Below are positions 8,102-15,628 of a stretch of DNA of 64,000 nucleotides, in pieces (within the stretch, counting starts at the first letter, position 1; each line of letters opens with the position of its first letter). This stretch comes from Jatrophihabitans sp. Its GTDB lineage: Bacteria > Actinomycetota > Actinomycetes > Mycobacteriales > Jatrophihabitantaceae. Location of the stretch: the NCBI GenBank assembly GCA_036389035.1, contig DASVQQ010000018.1:124001-188000 (forward strand), written 5' to 3'. Under the pieces are notes generated by a model. The model was not told the DNA's origin. It ran no database searches and saw only the letters and a program-made list of their open reading frames with translations. The position numbers were made by a program, and so were the translations under genes.

Positions 8102-9421
8102 TTACCCCGCTGGTTGCACCCTGATCGCCTTGGCGACCGCGTCGAGGACGGTCCGGCAGCCTGTTTCGCTGTCGGCGACGGTGACGGCCTGAGCCACCCG
8201 GCACTCCCAGGCGGTTCGACGTGGCGGCAGCCTCAGGTGCTGACCGGGCAACGCCAGGACGGCCACCTGCTCGGCCTCGGGTGGCAGGAGTTCCGGGTCG
8301 ATCTCCACCGACCCCACGATCAGGTCGTGCTCGGGGTAGTAGAAGCGCACCGCAGCGACGCGACTCGCGCTCGGGGTCAGGTCCGGGGTGTGCCCGCAGG
8401 CGATGGCGGCGGCGGCCAGGCTCAGGTCGACACCGGTGGCGAGCTGGCCAAGGTAGGGGATCAGGTCACCGCCCAGGCGGGCGTTGACCTCGATCACCTT
8501 GAAGCCGTCCACCGTGCGCCGCAGTTCCACGTGCGTGATGCCGGTGGAGAAGCCCACCGCGCGGTGCGCGCGAGTGAGCACGTCACGCAGTTGCTCGTCA
8601 CGCAGCAGGGGATCCGCCCCGTCGACAACGTGCCCGACCTCCTCGAAGCTCGGAGCGAAGCCGCACTCCTTGTGCGCGACGGCCAGCGGCACCACCCGGC
8701 CGTCGAAACAGGCTGAGTCGACGCTGATCTCGGGACCGTCCAGGTACTCCTCGATGAGGACGTCGTCCTCGTACTGCTCGGGGGTCTCGGGCAGCGTGAC
8801 GGACCGGGCCCGGGCGTAGGCGAGGGCCAGCTCCGCGGCCGAGTCGGCCTTGGTCACGCCGAAGCTGGCTGCCAGGTTGCGGGGTTTGAGCACCACCGGA
8901 TAGCCCAGCCGGGCGGCGGCGCTCGCGGCCTCCGCCACCGAACGCACGGCCACGGACGCGGCTTGCGGCACACCCGCGGCGTCCAGCGCCTGCCGGGTGA
9001 GGTGCTTGTCGCGGCAGCGCTCGATCGCCTCGACCGGGCTGGTCGGCAGGCCCAGCGCCTGGGCCACGGCGGCGGTCGCGACGATCCGGGACTCGTCGTA
9101 GCAGATGACGCCGGCCACCTGATCGGCGCCGCCGCTTCTGAGCAGGTGATCCAACCGCTTTGCCTCAGCGGTCATCGCGTCCGCGTCGAGGGTGTCGAGA
9201 ACGGTATGACCGACCAGGTAGGGCTGCTCCCAGGTCAGCTGGGACGCGCGCCCCGGGCCGCCGAGGAACAGCCACAGCCGGTAACGCGAGCCCAGCGAGG
9301 TCAGGAAATACTCCCGGGAACTCCGCGCGAAGCTGGAGACCAGGATCAGGAAGGGACGCTCGTCCGGTGCGCCTTCCGTTGAGCGCGCCAGTTCCGCGCT
9401 CGCGTGTTCACCCATGCCCAC
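8102..9421 (-). CDS. ATP-grasp ligase
   Basis: The 439-aa protein has the ATP-grasp fold: an N-terminal pre-ATP-grasp part, the ATP-lid region with PVVLKPRNLAASFGV near residue 175, and the metal-binding EVNARLGGDLIP motif near residue 310. The family (carbamoyl-phosphate synthase L-chain-like) joins a carboxylate to an amine with ATP through an acyl phosphate; members form peptides or amides in specialised metabolism. The start is GTG 9421, with AAGGAG 9 nt upstream, though ATG 9415 is possible. It runs convergently with the methyltransferase (3-nt gap), so it may belong to the same pathway while being separately transcribed. Confidence 0.85.
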   Translation of the reverse strand: MGMGEHASAELARSTEGAPDERPFLILVSSFARSSREYFLTSLGSRYRLWLFLGGPGRASQLTWEQPYLVGHTVLDTLDADAMTAEAKRLDHLLRSGGADQVAGVICYDESRIVATAAVAQALGLPTSPVEAIERCRDKHLTRQALDAAGVPQAASVAVRSVAEAASAAARLGYPVVLKPRNLAASFGVTKADSAAELALAYARARSVTLPETPEQYEDDVLIEEYLDGPEISVDSACFDGRVVPLAVAHKECGFAPSFEEVGHVVDGADPLLRDEQLRDVLTRAHRAVGFSTGITHVELRRTVDGFKVIEVNARLGGDLIPYLGQLATGVDLSLAAAAIACGHTPDLTPSASRVAAVRFYYPEHDLIVGSVEIDPELLPPEAEQVAVLALPGQHLRLPPRRTAWECRVAQAVTVADSETGCRTVLDAVAKAIRVQPAG

Positions 9422-9572
9422 CGAAAGAAACTCCTTGCGGCCGTTGAGTCAGGATCGCTCTGGAGATGTTGCCAGACCTTCGCCGCGCCCGGCTAGCCCC
9501 TGAAGGCGTCCACGCTTGAATCGCGTGCGTTGGTCGCGTCGCTCCGGTGACAAGCATGGGATCGATGAGGGC

Positions 9573-9812
9573 TTACTCGCGTCTGGTCGGCTCCTCATCC
9601 ATCGGCTCGGCCATGGCGAGCGTTTCAGGTTCGAGCACCACGCTGGCCGCGAGGATCTCGACCTCGAGCAGGTGACCGCTTGCGGAGAACCCCAGGTAGA
9701 TATCCGCGCCCGGGCGCTCGATGTGGACATCCTCGGTGATAGCCCCGTCCGGGATGCGCGCCACCAGGGTCATGCTCGCGATGTCCTCGCGTGGCCCGTA
9801 CTCGATTCTCAT
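9573..9812 (-). CDS. DUF2283 family protein, 79 aa
   Basis: The start at ATG 9812 follows a GGAAC-type site about 6 nt upstream. The product shows the DUF2283 pattern: a start like MRIEYGPREDIASMTL, a central Gly-Ala-Asp turn, and LEVEILAASVVL near the end. DUF2283 proteins are small, of unknown biochemical role, and are often found next to DUF4258 or other toxin-antitoxin-like small genes. Here the upstream neighbour on the same strand is a 56-aa ORF 53 nt away, so the two probably form a unit. Confidence 0.75.
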   Translation of the reverse strand: MRIEYGPREDIASMTLVARIPDGAITEDVHIERPGADIYLGFSASGHLLEVEILAASVVLEPETLAMAEPMDEEPTRRE

Positions 9813-9865
9813 CTGAGTTCCTATTCCGTTCGCGGCTGTCGGCTTGTGGTCAGCGGCTCGCTGAC

Positions 9866-10036
9866 TTATCTCCGCCTGGAGATGGGGTCGAAGTTCGCGA
9901 TGACAACATCGGTGAGGTTCTCTGCCCAAAAGTCAAGGTCTTGATCGGTTATCGTGCTAGGGACTTCTACCCGGAATCTGAGTTCCTCCCGGATAACGTC
10001 GTGCACTGCTATCCATTTTTTATTCAAGTCGTTCAT
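9866..10036 (-). CDS. Small ORF, 56 aa, upstream partner of DUF2283 gene
   Basis: On the minus strand ATG 10036 opens a 56-codon frame ending at TAA 9868-9866. The peptide begins MNDLNKKWIAVHDVIREELR and ends NFDPISRRR. It is charged, with probable helix-strand content, and has no membrane segment. The ribosome binding site is weak (GAAGTGAGCG upstream). It precedes DUF2283 by 53 nt in the same direction, as in two-gene toxin-antitoxin-like loci. No family is recognised. Confidence 0.55.
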   Translation of the reverse strand: MNDLNKKWIAVHDVIREELRFRVEVPSTITDQDLDFWAENLTDVVIANFDPISRRR

Positions 10037-10082
10037 GGTGATCGCTCACTTCTCATCATTGTCGAAACTTGACTAGTCCCCG

Positions 10083-10820
10083 CTAGGCCAGCAGCGTCAG
10101 GCACCGCTCGGGACTTTCCACATGCGCGTTGTGGCCGAGGCCGGGCAGGGTCACGACCGGCACGCCCCACTGCCCGAGCTGGGAGTCGCTGTTCATCGGG
10201 TCGTGCTCGCCGCGCGCCAGCGTGACCGCCGCCGGGGAGTTCGCCACCAGGCCGGCCATGTCCGGCGCTCCTACCCCGAAGGCCCGCGGGTCCAGCGCGA
10301 GACGCCACTGGCCGTCCTCCTGCACCAGCCCGGCCGTCACCGCCGGGTCGTCGGGGTCCAGCAGGCCCGCCAGCCCGGACACTCGCAGGTGCCGCGCGGC
10401 CGCCTCGTCGCGGGAGGCGAACCACGCCACCGGCCGCTGGGCCAGCGCCTGTGCCTTGTCGAGCTCCTCGTCGGTCCAAGCGACCTTGATCCCCAGCCCG
10501 GCGACCGCGGCCACTGGCGCCCCGGCGGCGGCCAGCGCGAGGCCGACCACCCCGCCCAGGGAATGCCCCAGCACGACGGTCCGGCCGCCGGGTTCCACGA
10601 TGGGGCGCACCGCCGCGGCCAGAGCGTCGAAGGTGTACTCCGGCAGCGGCGCCGAGCCGCCGTGACCGGGCAGATCGGGCGCCAGCCAGCGGCCCGGCCA
10701 CCGCTCGGCCAGCATCGGTTGCCACCCGGCCCACACGTCGCCGGTCGCGCCGAGTCCGTGCAGCAGGAGCAGCAACGGCTCGCCGTCCCCGCCGCTGAGC
10801 ACCCGAAGGTCAGTGTCCAT
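10083..10820 (-). CDS. Alpha/beta hydrolase
   Basis: The 245-aa protein has the full alpha/beta-hydrolase core. An oxyanion LLLLHGLGATGDVW region lies at residues 16-30, the nucleophile elbow GHSLGG at about 95, an acidic residue in RGEHDPM near 205, and the catalytic histidine in LGHNAHVESP near 230. Length and motifs fit soluble esterase, lipase or epoxide-hydrolase-like enzymes. The start is ATG 10820. It points away from the APH gene at 10896, so the 75-nt gap contains both promoters. Its substrate cannot be inferred. Confidence 0.85.
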   Translation of the reverse strand: MDTDLRVLSGGDGEPLLLLLHGLGATGDVWAGWQPMLAERWPGRWLAPDLPGHGGSAPLPEYTFDALAAAVRPIVEPGGRTVVLGHSLGGVVGLALAAAGAPVAAVAGLGIKVAWTDEELDKAQALAQRPVAWFASRDEAAARHLRVSGLAGLLDPDDPAVTAGLVQEDGQWRLALDPRAFGVGAPDMAGLVANSPAAVTLARGEHDPMNSDSQLGQWGVPVVTLPGLGHNAHVESPERCLTLLA

Positions 10821-10895
10821 ACCGGGATTCTGTCATCCCGGGGGGCCGAGGAAACCTGGGAGAGCGATTCGCCGAGCTCTGGGAGGATGTGACCC

Positions 10896-11627
10896 ATGGG
10901 GTGGGAGGCACTCAAGCAGTGGGGTGACGATGTCACCCGGGTGGAACGGCTCGCCGGCGGAGTCGCCAATGAGGTGTGGAGTGTCCGCGTCCAGGGGCAG
11001 CTCGCGGTCGGTCGTCTCGGCGCCCGGAGCGACGCTGATCTCGCATGGGAGACCGACCTGCTGCGACACCTTGACCGTGCAGGGCTGACGGTGCCGGTGC
11101 CGATCGCGACGACGGATGGCCGGCTGTTCGCTGACGGTCTGGTGGTGATGACCTACGTGGAAGGCGGACCGCCCGAGACGGAGGCCGACTGGCGTCGGGT
11201 GGCCGACCTGCTGCGCCAGCTGCACCGGTTGACGCCGAGTTGGCCGCAGCGCCCGGGCTGGCGTTCGTCGACCGACCTGCTGAACGCCGAGACCGGGACG
11301 AAGGTCGACCTGGGCGCGATGCCGCCTGAGGGTGTCGCTCGATGCCGGGCAGCATGGGCGCGGCTTGCCGGGCGTGAGACGTGCGTCGTCCATGGAGATC
11401 CCAATCCCGGCAACATCCGCATGACCGCCGATCGGGTAGCGATGATCGACTGGGACGAGTCGCACGTCGACGTTGCGGACCTCGATCTGGTGCTGCCTCA
11501 CAACGCCGCCGAGCTAGCCGACGTTGAGCACGACATCGCCGCGCAGGCGTCGGCCGCCTGGGAAGCCGCCGTCTGCTGGGACGACGATTACGCAAGGGAG
11601 ATGCTCGCCCGAGTTCGAGCGGTCTGA
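10896..11627 (+). CDS. Aminoglycoside phosphotransferase (APH)-family small-molecule kinase
   Basis: The 243-aa protein shows the APH/choline-kinase catalytic core: the Brenner motif VVHGDPNPGNIRM near residue 165 and the metal-binding MIDWDES near 185. The N-terminal lobe has GGVANEVW as the glycine-loop equivalent. It is shorter than typical antibiotic APH enzymes (about 260-270 aa). GGGAGGA lies about 9 nt upstream of ATG 10896. Many family members phosphorylate metabolites rather than antibiotics, so resistance cannot be claimed. Its 3' end overlaps a transposase fragment on the other strand. Confidence 0.85.
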   Translation: MGWEALKQWGDDVTRVERLAGGVANEVWSVRVQGQLAVGRLGARSDADLAWETDLLRHLDRAGLTVPVPIATTDGRLFADGLVVMTYVEGGPPETEADWRRVADLLRQLHRLTPSWPQRPGWRSSTDLLNAETGTKVDLGAMPPEGVARCRAAWARLAGRETCVVHGDPNPGNIRMTADRVAMIDWDESHVDVADLDLVLPHNAAELADVEHDIAAQASAAWEAAVCWDDDYAREMLARVRAV

Positions 11628-11884
11628 GTACAGGCAACGAATGATGCGGCATGTGCTGCTCGCTTCCAGCGCTTGAATCGCTCGGCCCCGCCTGCGACGC
11701 CGATCCGCTCGATCAGCCGGGACTGGACCAGGCACCGATAGACCGCCGACTCTGACGGCAGCTCAACGGCCGCTACCAGGCCCTGGTGCACCAGCTCATG
11801 CCGAACCGCCGAAGCCCTCAATACCGATGCGCCGTCGCGGCTCCAGGCGACTACCAAGCCGGCAATGGCGTCATGCGCCGCCAT
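11588..11884 (-). pseudogene. IS481-type transposase N-terminal fragment
   Basis: This 98-codon frame contains ELPSESAVYRCLVQSRLIER followed by ERFKRWKRAA, the second helix-turn-helix and linker seen in IS481-family and other integrase-like transposases. The similarity breaks off after KRAAHAAS and no DDE catalytic domain follows, so only an N-terminal piece remains. No terminal inverted repeats were found. It overlaps the last 40 bases of the APH gene and marks old transposition near the island's left side. Confidence 0.6.
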
Positions 11885-11925
11885 CGAGGCTTCCGCCGAA
11901 TCGATCCGTATCAGCGCTCTGATCC

Positions 11926-12312
11926 TCAGCGCTGGCGCTCGGCGATGATGCGGTTCAGTAGCTGGTCGAGTTCAGGCAGGATCCAGTACGGCCCCGTTGC
12001 TGCCTTGACTCTGTCGCGGAGTTGGTCTCTGTGGCCTTGGCTGTATAGCTGGTGGCAGACGTCGCAGGCGACGAGGTACGACTGCCACACGGTGTCCTCC
12101 CCCGGCTGATGAGGCCGTGGCGTGATGACCCATTGCCAATCGTGGCTTTCACAGAAGACGCAGGTGTCGGACTCGGTGGGCTCGGGCTGATCGTCGGGTT
12201 CATCAGGCATGGTCGCGAAAGCCGACTCGTAGGTAACGCCTTCGGGAGGGTCGACTAGGTTGCCGTCTTGGTCGCGGATCTCGATGCGTGGAAACTGGTC
12301 ATCCGATTGCAT
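11926..12312 (-). CDS. Hypothetical protein with two CxxC pairs, 128 aa
   Basis: The product has an acidic N-terminal half (PDEPDDQPEPTESDT) and then CVFC ... CDVC, a spacing suited to one structural zinc ion. A C-terminal helix follows (ILPELDQLLNRIIAERQR). No enzyme domain is recognised; zinc-ribbon or HNH-like recognition of nucleic acid is possible, but no HNH catalytic residues are seen. The ATG at 12312 has no strong ribosome binding site. It is the last gene before the tRNA-Ala remnant at 12550, so it may be host DNA or the edge of the island. Confidence 0.6.
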   Translation of the reverse strand: MQSDDQFPRIEIRDQDGNLVDPPEGVTYESAFATMPDEPDDQPEPTESDTCVFCESHDWQWVITPRPHQPGEDTVWQSYLVACDVCHQLYSQGHRDQLRDRVKAATGPYWILPELDQLLNRIIAERQR

Positions 12313-12549
12313 GAGAAACCTACCCGCCCATGCCAGTAGCTCTGGCTAATTTCTAGTGCCCACTGCTTGCCCATATATCCCAGCCGCGGAGGTACACATT
12401 GTCAATATCCCGAATGTGTTATACACCAGTAAAAGTCGTAGGGGTCACCGTTCGCGAACTGAACTCGCAGCTTTCGAAGTTCCAATTTGTCGACAGACGC
12501 GGACCACTTCCGCGTCATCTCACGTGCCAGGCGTTCGAACGTCCCTGTT

Positions 12550-12593
12550 TGGTGGAGCTGAGAGGATTCGAACCCTTGGCCCCCCTCGATGCG
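12550..12593 (-). repeat. Decayed copy of tRNA-Ala 3' half (candidate att site)
   Basis: This 44-nt stretch matches 23664-23706, the 3' half of the intact tRNA-Ala(CGC) gene, with two substitutions and one extra C. It runs from the encoded CCA through the T-arm to the anticodon loop. The rest of the tRNA is absent. A partial 3' copy at the far edge of an island is the expected footprint of integration into a tRNA gene. The substitutions break T-stem pairing, so it is not a functional tRNA. Confidence 0.8.
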
Positions 12594-12787
12594 CAGGTGG
12601 CCGAGCGGGTGCTGAGCTGCCGGGCTGTCGCCGCTGCGCTTCTCGGGGCGAATCCGGGTGTGACGGCCACACTGCCCGCCATGACGTTCGGGTTCACCGC
12701 CGAGCCTGACCCTGTCGATGCCGCCGGTCGACAGGCTGCCATGGCAGCGGCGATCGCCCGTGCTGGCAGGGCGGCAGAACGGCAGCC
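12594..12787 (+). other. Degraded coding-like stretch at the left island edge
   Basis: A plus-strand frame continues through this stretch to TAG at 12792-12794, and the part from about 12640 has high-GC third positions like real coding DNA. It has no start or ribosome binding site of its own and is entered only through the tRNA remnant. It may be the 3' end of a lost gene. Nothing else was recognised between 12313 and 12787 apart from the tRNA-like segment. Confidence 0.3.
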
Positions 12788-12858
12788 CGGGTAGTCGCGC
12801 AGCACCTGCGAACGAGAAGCCGCAGCTTCGACATGGTCGTCGACGCGATCTGGCGGAT
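12788..12858 (-). pseudogene. Fragment of primary sigma factor (HrdB/SigA-like) 3' end
   Basis: Read on the minus strand, the sequence gives IRQIASTTMSKLR and then, after a small deletion, SRSQVLRDYPG. This matches the invariant C-terminus of actinobacterial principal sigma factors ([20 protein letters not shown] then VLRDYLD). Only about 24 codons remain, with substitutions and a frameshift, and the rest of the gene is absent. It begins 3 nt beyond the stop codon of the cupin gene. A second copy at 14153-14232 lies in the same orientation. Confidence 0.8.
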
Positions 12859-12861
12859 CCG

Positions 12862-13899
12862 TTAGTCAGGTTCGAAGGTGCGATTGCCGAAGATGTTGTC
12901 GAGCCGGAAATTGATGAACGTGATGCTCACACTGACCTGCAGCGCGCGCAGGTGGTGCCACCAGTTGACCGGGATGAAGACGGCGTCGCCGGGCTGCAGG
13001 ACGGCCGACCGAACGGTCACCGCCGCGAAGTCGGGGAATCGCTCGAGGTCGGGTCGCTCCACATCGACCATGCTGTAGTAACTCTGTTCGTTGTAGACCC
13101 GGGGCAGCTGGCAGGAATCGATCAGGGTGATGCGCTTGCTGCCGAAGGTCTGCACGTTGAGCACGTTCACCCGGTCACGGTGCAGGGGCGAGATCGTGCC
13201 GGCCGGACCCAGCCAGAGGTTCGTCCCCTGGTAACGGTGGTCGACGTCGAGCAGCGCGTCGGCGAACGCGACGTCGGCCAGGATCCGCTGGTCGTGGTCG
13301 TGGGCCAGGAAGTTCTCGTTGGCCGTCAGGTAGAACTCGTTCGTCTCGCCGGCCGACAGGACCAGGTCGACGTAATCGGCCAGCGACATGGTGCTGGTCT
13401 TGCCCCGCAGGAAGACGTCCCAGATCGGCTCGGCTCGACGTCCGGTCTGCACCTGCACCTCAAGCGTGCCGAACTGCTCGCGCAGGGCGGCCGGACTCCA
13501 GTCGAGCAGGCCGGAGCCGGCGGCGATCCCACGCAGCACCACCGGCCGGTTGCGCAGGTAGAACGAGTCGAAAAACTCCTCGCCGGAGAGATCATGGCGC
13601 TCGGGCAGCTCGGTGCCGGACAGGGCGTCCAGCTTGCTGAGATCGCCCAACAGCTGCTCGTACTTGCGCCTCAGGGCGCGTTCGCGCCGCAGCACCTGCT
13701 CGACCAGGAAGTCGGTGCCGACGAGCCGCAACGGGTCGGCGGCCTGCTCGGGCGGCAGTCCCCGCCGAACGAGTTCGGTGCCGATATCGGCTACCGACAC
13801 GCCCGCGACGGCGTTGTCCACGATCCAGCGCTTCCACTGATCGGACAGCTCCGCCGCCGCGGGCGCGTTACCGGCGTGCGTGCCGGCTCCCGGCGTCAC
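12862..13899 (-). CDS. Cupin-like (JmjC-type) Fe(II)/2-oxoglutarate oxygenase
   Basis: The 345-aa protein belongs to the cupin_8/JmjC-like dioxygenases. A helical N-terminal part (residues 1-100) precedes the jelly-roll core. The iron triad is visible as HRD in GTISPLHRDRVNVLNVQ (about residue 238) and a distal histidine in PVNWWHHLRALQVS (about 313). Such enzymes hydroxylate amino-acid side chains in proteins or peptides. Its start codon overlaps the stop of the upstream 51-aa acidic peptide by 4 nt, indicating translational coupling and a possible enzyme-substrate pair. The gene and peptide together are flanked by two sigma-factor 3' fragments. Confidence 0.8.
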   Translation of the reverse strand: MTPGAGTHAGNAPAAAELSDQWKRWIVDNAVAGVSVADIGTELVRRGLPPEQAADPLRLVGTDFLVEQVLRRERALRRKYEQLLGDLSKLDALSGTELPERHDLSGEEFFDSFYLRNRPVVLRGIAAGSGLLDWSPAALREQFGTLEVQVQTGRRAEPIWDVFLRGKTSTMSLADYVDLVLSAGETNEFYLTANENFLAHDHDQRILADVAFADALLDVDHRYQGTNLWLGPAGTISPLHRDRVNVLNVQTFGSKRITLIDSCQLPRVYNEQSYYSMVDVERPDLERFPDFAAVTVRSAVLQPGDAVFIPVNWWHHLRALQVSVSITFINFRLDNIFGNRTFEPD

Positions 13900-14051
13900 C
13901 CCTGGGGGCTGTCCGATGCCTGGGGCTTCTCGTTGTGGATCAGCGAGGCCAGGAACTCGGCGTCGGCGGGGGCGGCCGGCTCGGCCTGCTCGGCCTCGGC
14001 AGTTTCGAACAGGCCCGCGGCGGGGGGATCGGATACGAAATCAGCTGACAT
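13896..14051 (-). CDS. Small acidic peptide, 51 aa, possible substrate of the cupin oxygenase
   Basis: ATG 14051 has GGAG 6 nt upstream; a longer start at ATG 14063 lacks a site. The peptide is Ala/Glu/Pro-rich in the middle (ETAEAEQAEPAAPADAEF) and ends LASLIHNEKPQASDSPQG. It has no cysteine or signal peptide. The stop overlaps the oxygenase start (ATGA). A short acidic leader-like segment with a more varied C-terminus, directly coupled to a peptide-modifying oxygenase, resembles a RiPP precursor. Asn, His, Lys and Asp in the last 18 residues would be possible hydroxylation sites. It could equally be a structural partner. Confidence 0.55.
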   Translation of the reverse strand: MSADFVSDPPAAGLFETAEAEQAEPAAPADAEFLASLIHNEKPQASDSPQG

Positions 14052-14152
14052 TGGTTGCTCCATGTGACGGGAACGCCGTAATACGTTCTGCGCCAATAGA
14101 TACCGTCTTGTGAACCTATGTCAAGAGACGGCCCGCCGCCGTCCCAGCAGCC

Positions 14153-14232
14153 TCAGTCGAGGTAGTCGCGCAGCACCACGAGCGGGACGGGTGGCGCAGC
14201 TTGGACATCGTCTTGGACTCGATCTGACGGAT
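14153..14232 (-). pseudogene. Second fragment of primary sigma factor 3' end
   Basis: The minus strand reads [18 protein letters not shown], then after a one-base deletion VLRDYLD and TGA. This is nearly the consensus C-terminus of HrdB/SigA, better preserved than the copy at 12788-12858. No upstream sigma-factor sequence is present. The two copies are direct repeats about 1.37 kb apart and bracket the cupin-peptide cassette, as att sites of an element inserted in a sigma gene 3' end would. Confidence 0.85.
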
Positions 14233-14350
14233 CCCCGCCGAATCAGGGGTGCCGTGCCGTGACGGCCAGTTCAAGGGTCACATGGGGGTCGAGCCGCACC
14301 TGGCGCCTCAGCCGGAACTACGTTCACTCCCGAGAATCCGGGCTTGTCTG

Positions 14351-14608
14351 GTGGTCCTGACAGGAGTTAGTTCGAACCTTCGGGAAGGTTTGGTGGCCTT
14401 GTCGTCCCGGGCGCGAGGCGAGCGGCCGGTCGCCGCTGTGCGGTCGGAGCGGCAGGTCCAGACCCGGCTCACGGATGCTGAGTTGGCCCGGCTGATCACT
14501 GCCTACCAGGCCGGTTCTAAGATCAACAAGCTGGCCGGCGACTTCGGAATCAACCGCAACACCGTCAGCTCCATCCTGCGGCGAAACGGGTCCGAGCCCT
14601 GTCCTTGA
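14351..14608 (+). pseudogene. Helix-turn-helix protein, copy 1
   Basis: From 14351 the sequence is about three-quarters identical to 19197-19436. The shared frame has RQVQTRLTDAELARLITAYQ followed by KLAGDFGINRNTVSSILRRN, a recombinase/Hin-type DNA-binding helix-turn-helix. The frame ends soon after the first HTH (SEPCP, stop at 14608), whereas family members usually carry a second HTH, so the gene is truncated. It lacks the 44-bp element that precedes the other two copies. No clear ribosome binding site is seen. It may still make a DNA-binding fragment. Confidence 0.5.
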
Positions 14609-14656
14609 GATCAGCGGATTGGCGAGCGCATCGGCGGCGCCCCAGCCTTGTCTGGC

Positions 14657-15628
14657 TCACGCTGAACCAGCCGAGTACCACGCATGGGCGGTATAGGAGG
14701 TCATACCCATCGCGGCACCCAGCTCAGCCGGCGGAGCCATCATCGCCGTCCCCGTCGCCCTGCTCAGGTAACGGCTGCACATGACCCATTCACCTGCGCT
14801 GGGCTGAGGCTTCTCCCACCGGGGCCAGTACCTGTTGTTCTCGAACAGGACCCGAAGCCCATCGAGGGCACGGTTTTCTGCCGAAAGCGAGGGGCAGTGC
14901 ATTCCAGCGTTGTAGATCTCGCGAACTTCGACGTCGCCGAGGCCCTTCATCTTCACGGCCCGCGCGTCCTGGAGCTCGAACGGTTGGAAGTCAATGTACT
15001 TGCTGCCATCGGAGGCAGTCCGGGTCGGGGGCGGGAGCATCTCGTCGAGCGCACGCCCGGCCCACTCGGACTCGGGGATCGTGATCGTCGAAGAGATCAT
15101 GGGCGGCTCCTCGCTTTCTGGCGGCTTGACTGCCGCACAGCGGGCCGCGAGCGCGACGGGCGCTCCAAAGACCGACACGTTGTAGCGCAGTGCGGTGCCG
15201 GCGTAGCCGACGATGACCCGCCCGGATGCAATTCCGATGTGTGGGCAGTACGCCAGGGCGTCATGCCGGCTCATCGCCGCCGCCGCCTGGACGGCGTCGG
15301 TGAAGGAGTCCTTTGACCCAAACGCTTCACTGAAGACGACCATAACTTCGTCGCCGATGTACTTGTCGACGATGCCGGGGCGGTGGTGGAGAGCTTCCCC
15401 GGTGATCCACGCGAAGAAATTTTGCACGTAGACCAGCGTCGCTGCCGGGCTCATATCGATGGTTCGGGTGGAGAAGCCGCTGATGTCGGCGAACAGCACA
15501 GTCGCTTCAATTTCGGTGCCCTTGACCGGAAAGTCCAGCCCCCAACCGTCATCAAGCACGCCGTCGACGTGGCTCATCGTTGAGGCGAGGAAGTCCTCGA
15601 GGGAGTGAAACCGCTGCTCGATGCCCAT
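14657..15628 (-). CDS. Class III nucleotidyl cyclase domain protein
   Basis: The 323-aa soluble protein has one class III cyclase domain at residues 40-170. The metal aspartates are Asp48 in LFADISGF and Asp93 in KYIGDEVMVVF. The purine-contacting Lys89 and transition-state Arg163 are present. However, the second base-recognition position is Ser152 (in YNVSVFG), and the usual transition-state Asn is Ala159. These changes leave nucleobase choice open: adenylyl, or a pyrimidine cyclase as in Pycsar defence. The C-terminal 150 residues match no domain I know. No cyclic-nucleotide effector is obvious next door. It sits within conflict-type cargo, so a signalling-defence role is inference. Confidence 0.8.
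   Translation of the reverse strand: MGIEQRFHSLEDFLASTMSHVDGVLDDGWGLDFPVKGTEIEATVLFADISGFSTRTIDMSPAATLVYVQNFFAWITGEALHHRPGIVDKYIGDEVMVVFSEAFGSKDSFTDAVQAAAAMSRHDALAYCPHIGIASGRVIVGYAGTALRYNVSVFGAPVALAARCAAVKPPESEEPPMISSTITIPESEWAGRALDEMLPPPTRTASDGSKYIDFQPFELQDARAVKMKGLGDVEVREIYNAGMHCPSLSAENRALDGLRVLFENNRYWPRWEKPQPSAGEWVMCSRYLSRATGTAMMAPPAELGAAMGMTSYTAHAWYSAGSA

Noticed and set aside
12399..12794. 131-aa plus-strand protein across the tRNA remnant
   Set aside because: The ELRGFEPLAP stretch is the reverse of a tRNA T-arm, a common false gene; the 3' part is noted only as possible gene debris.
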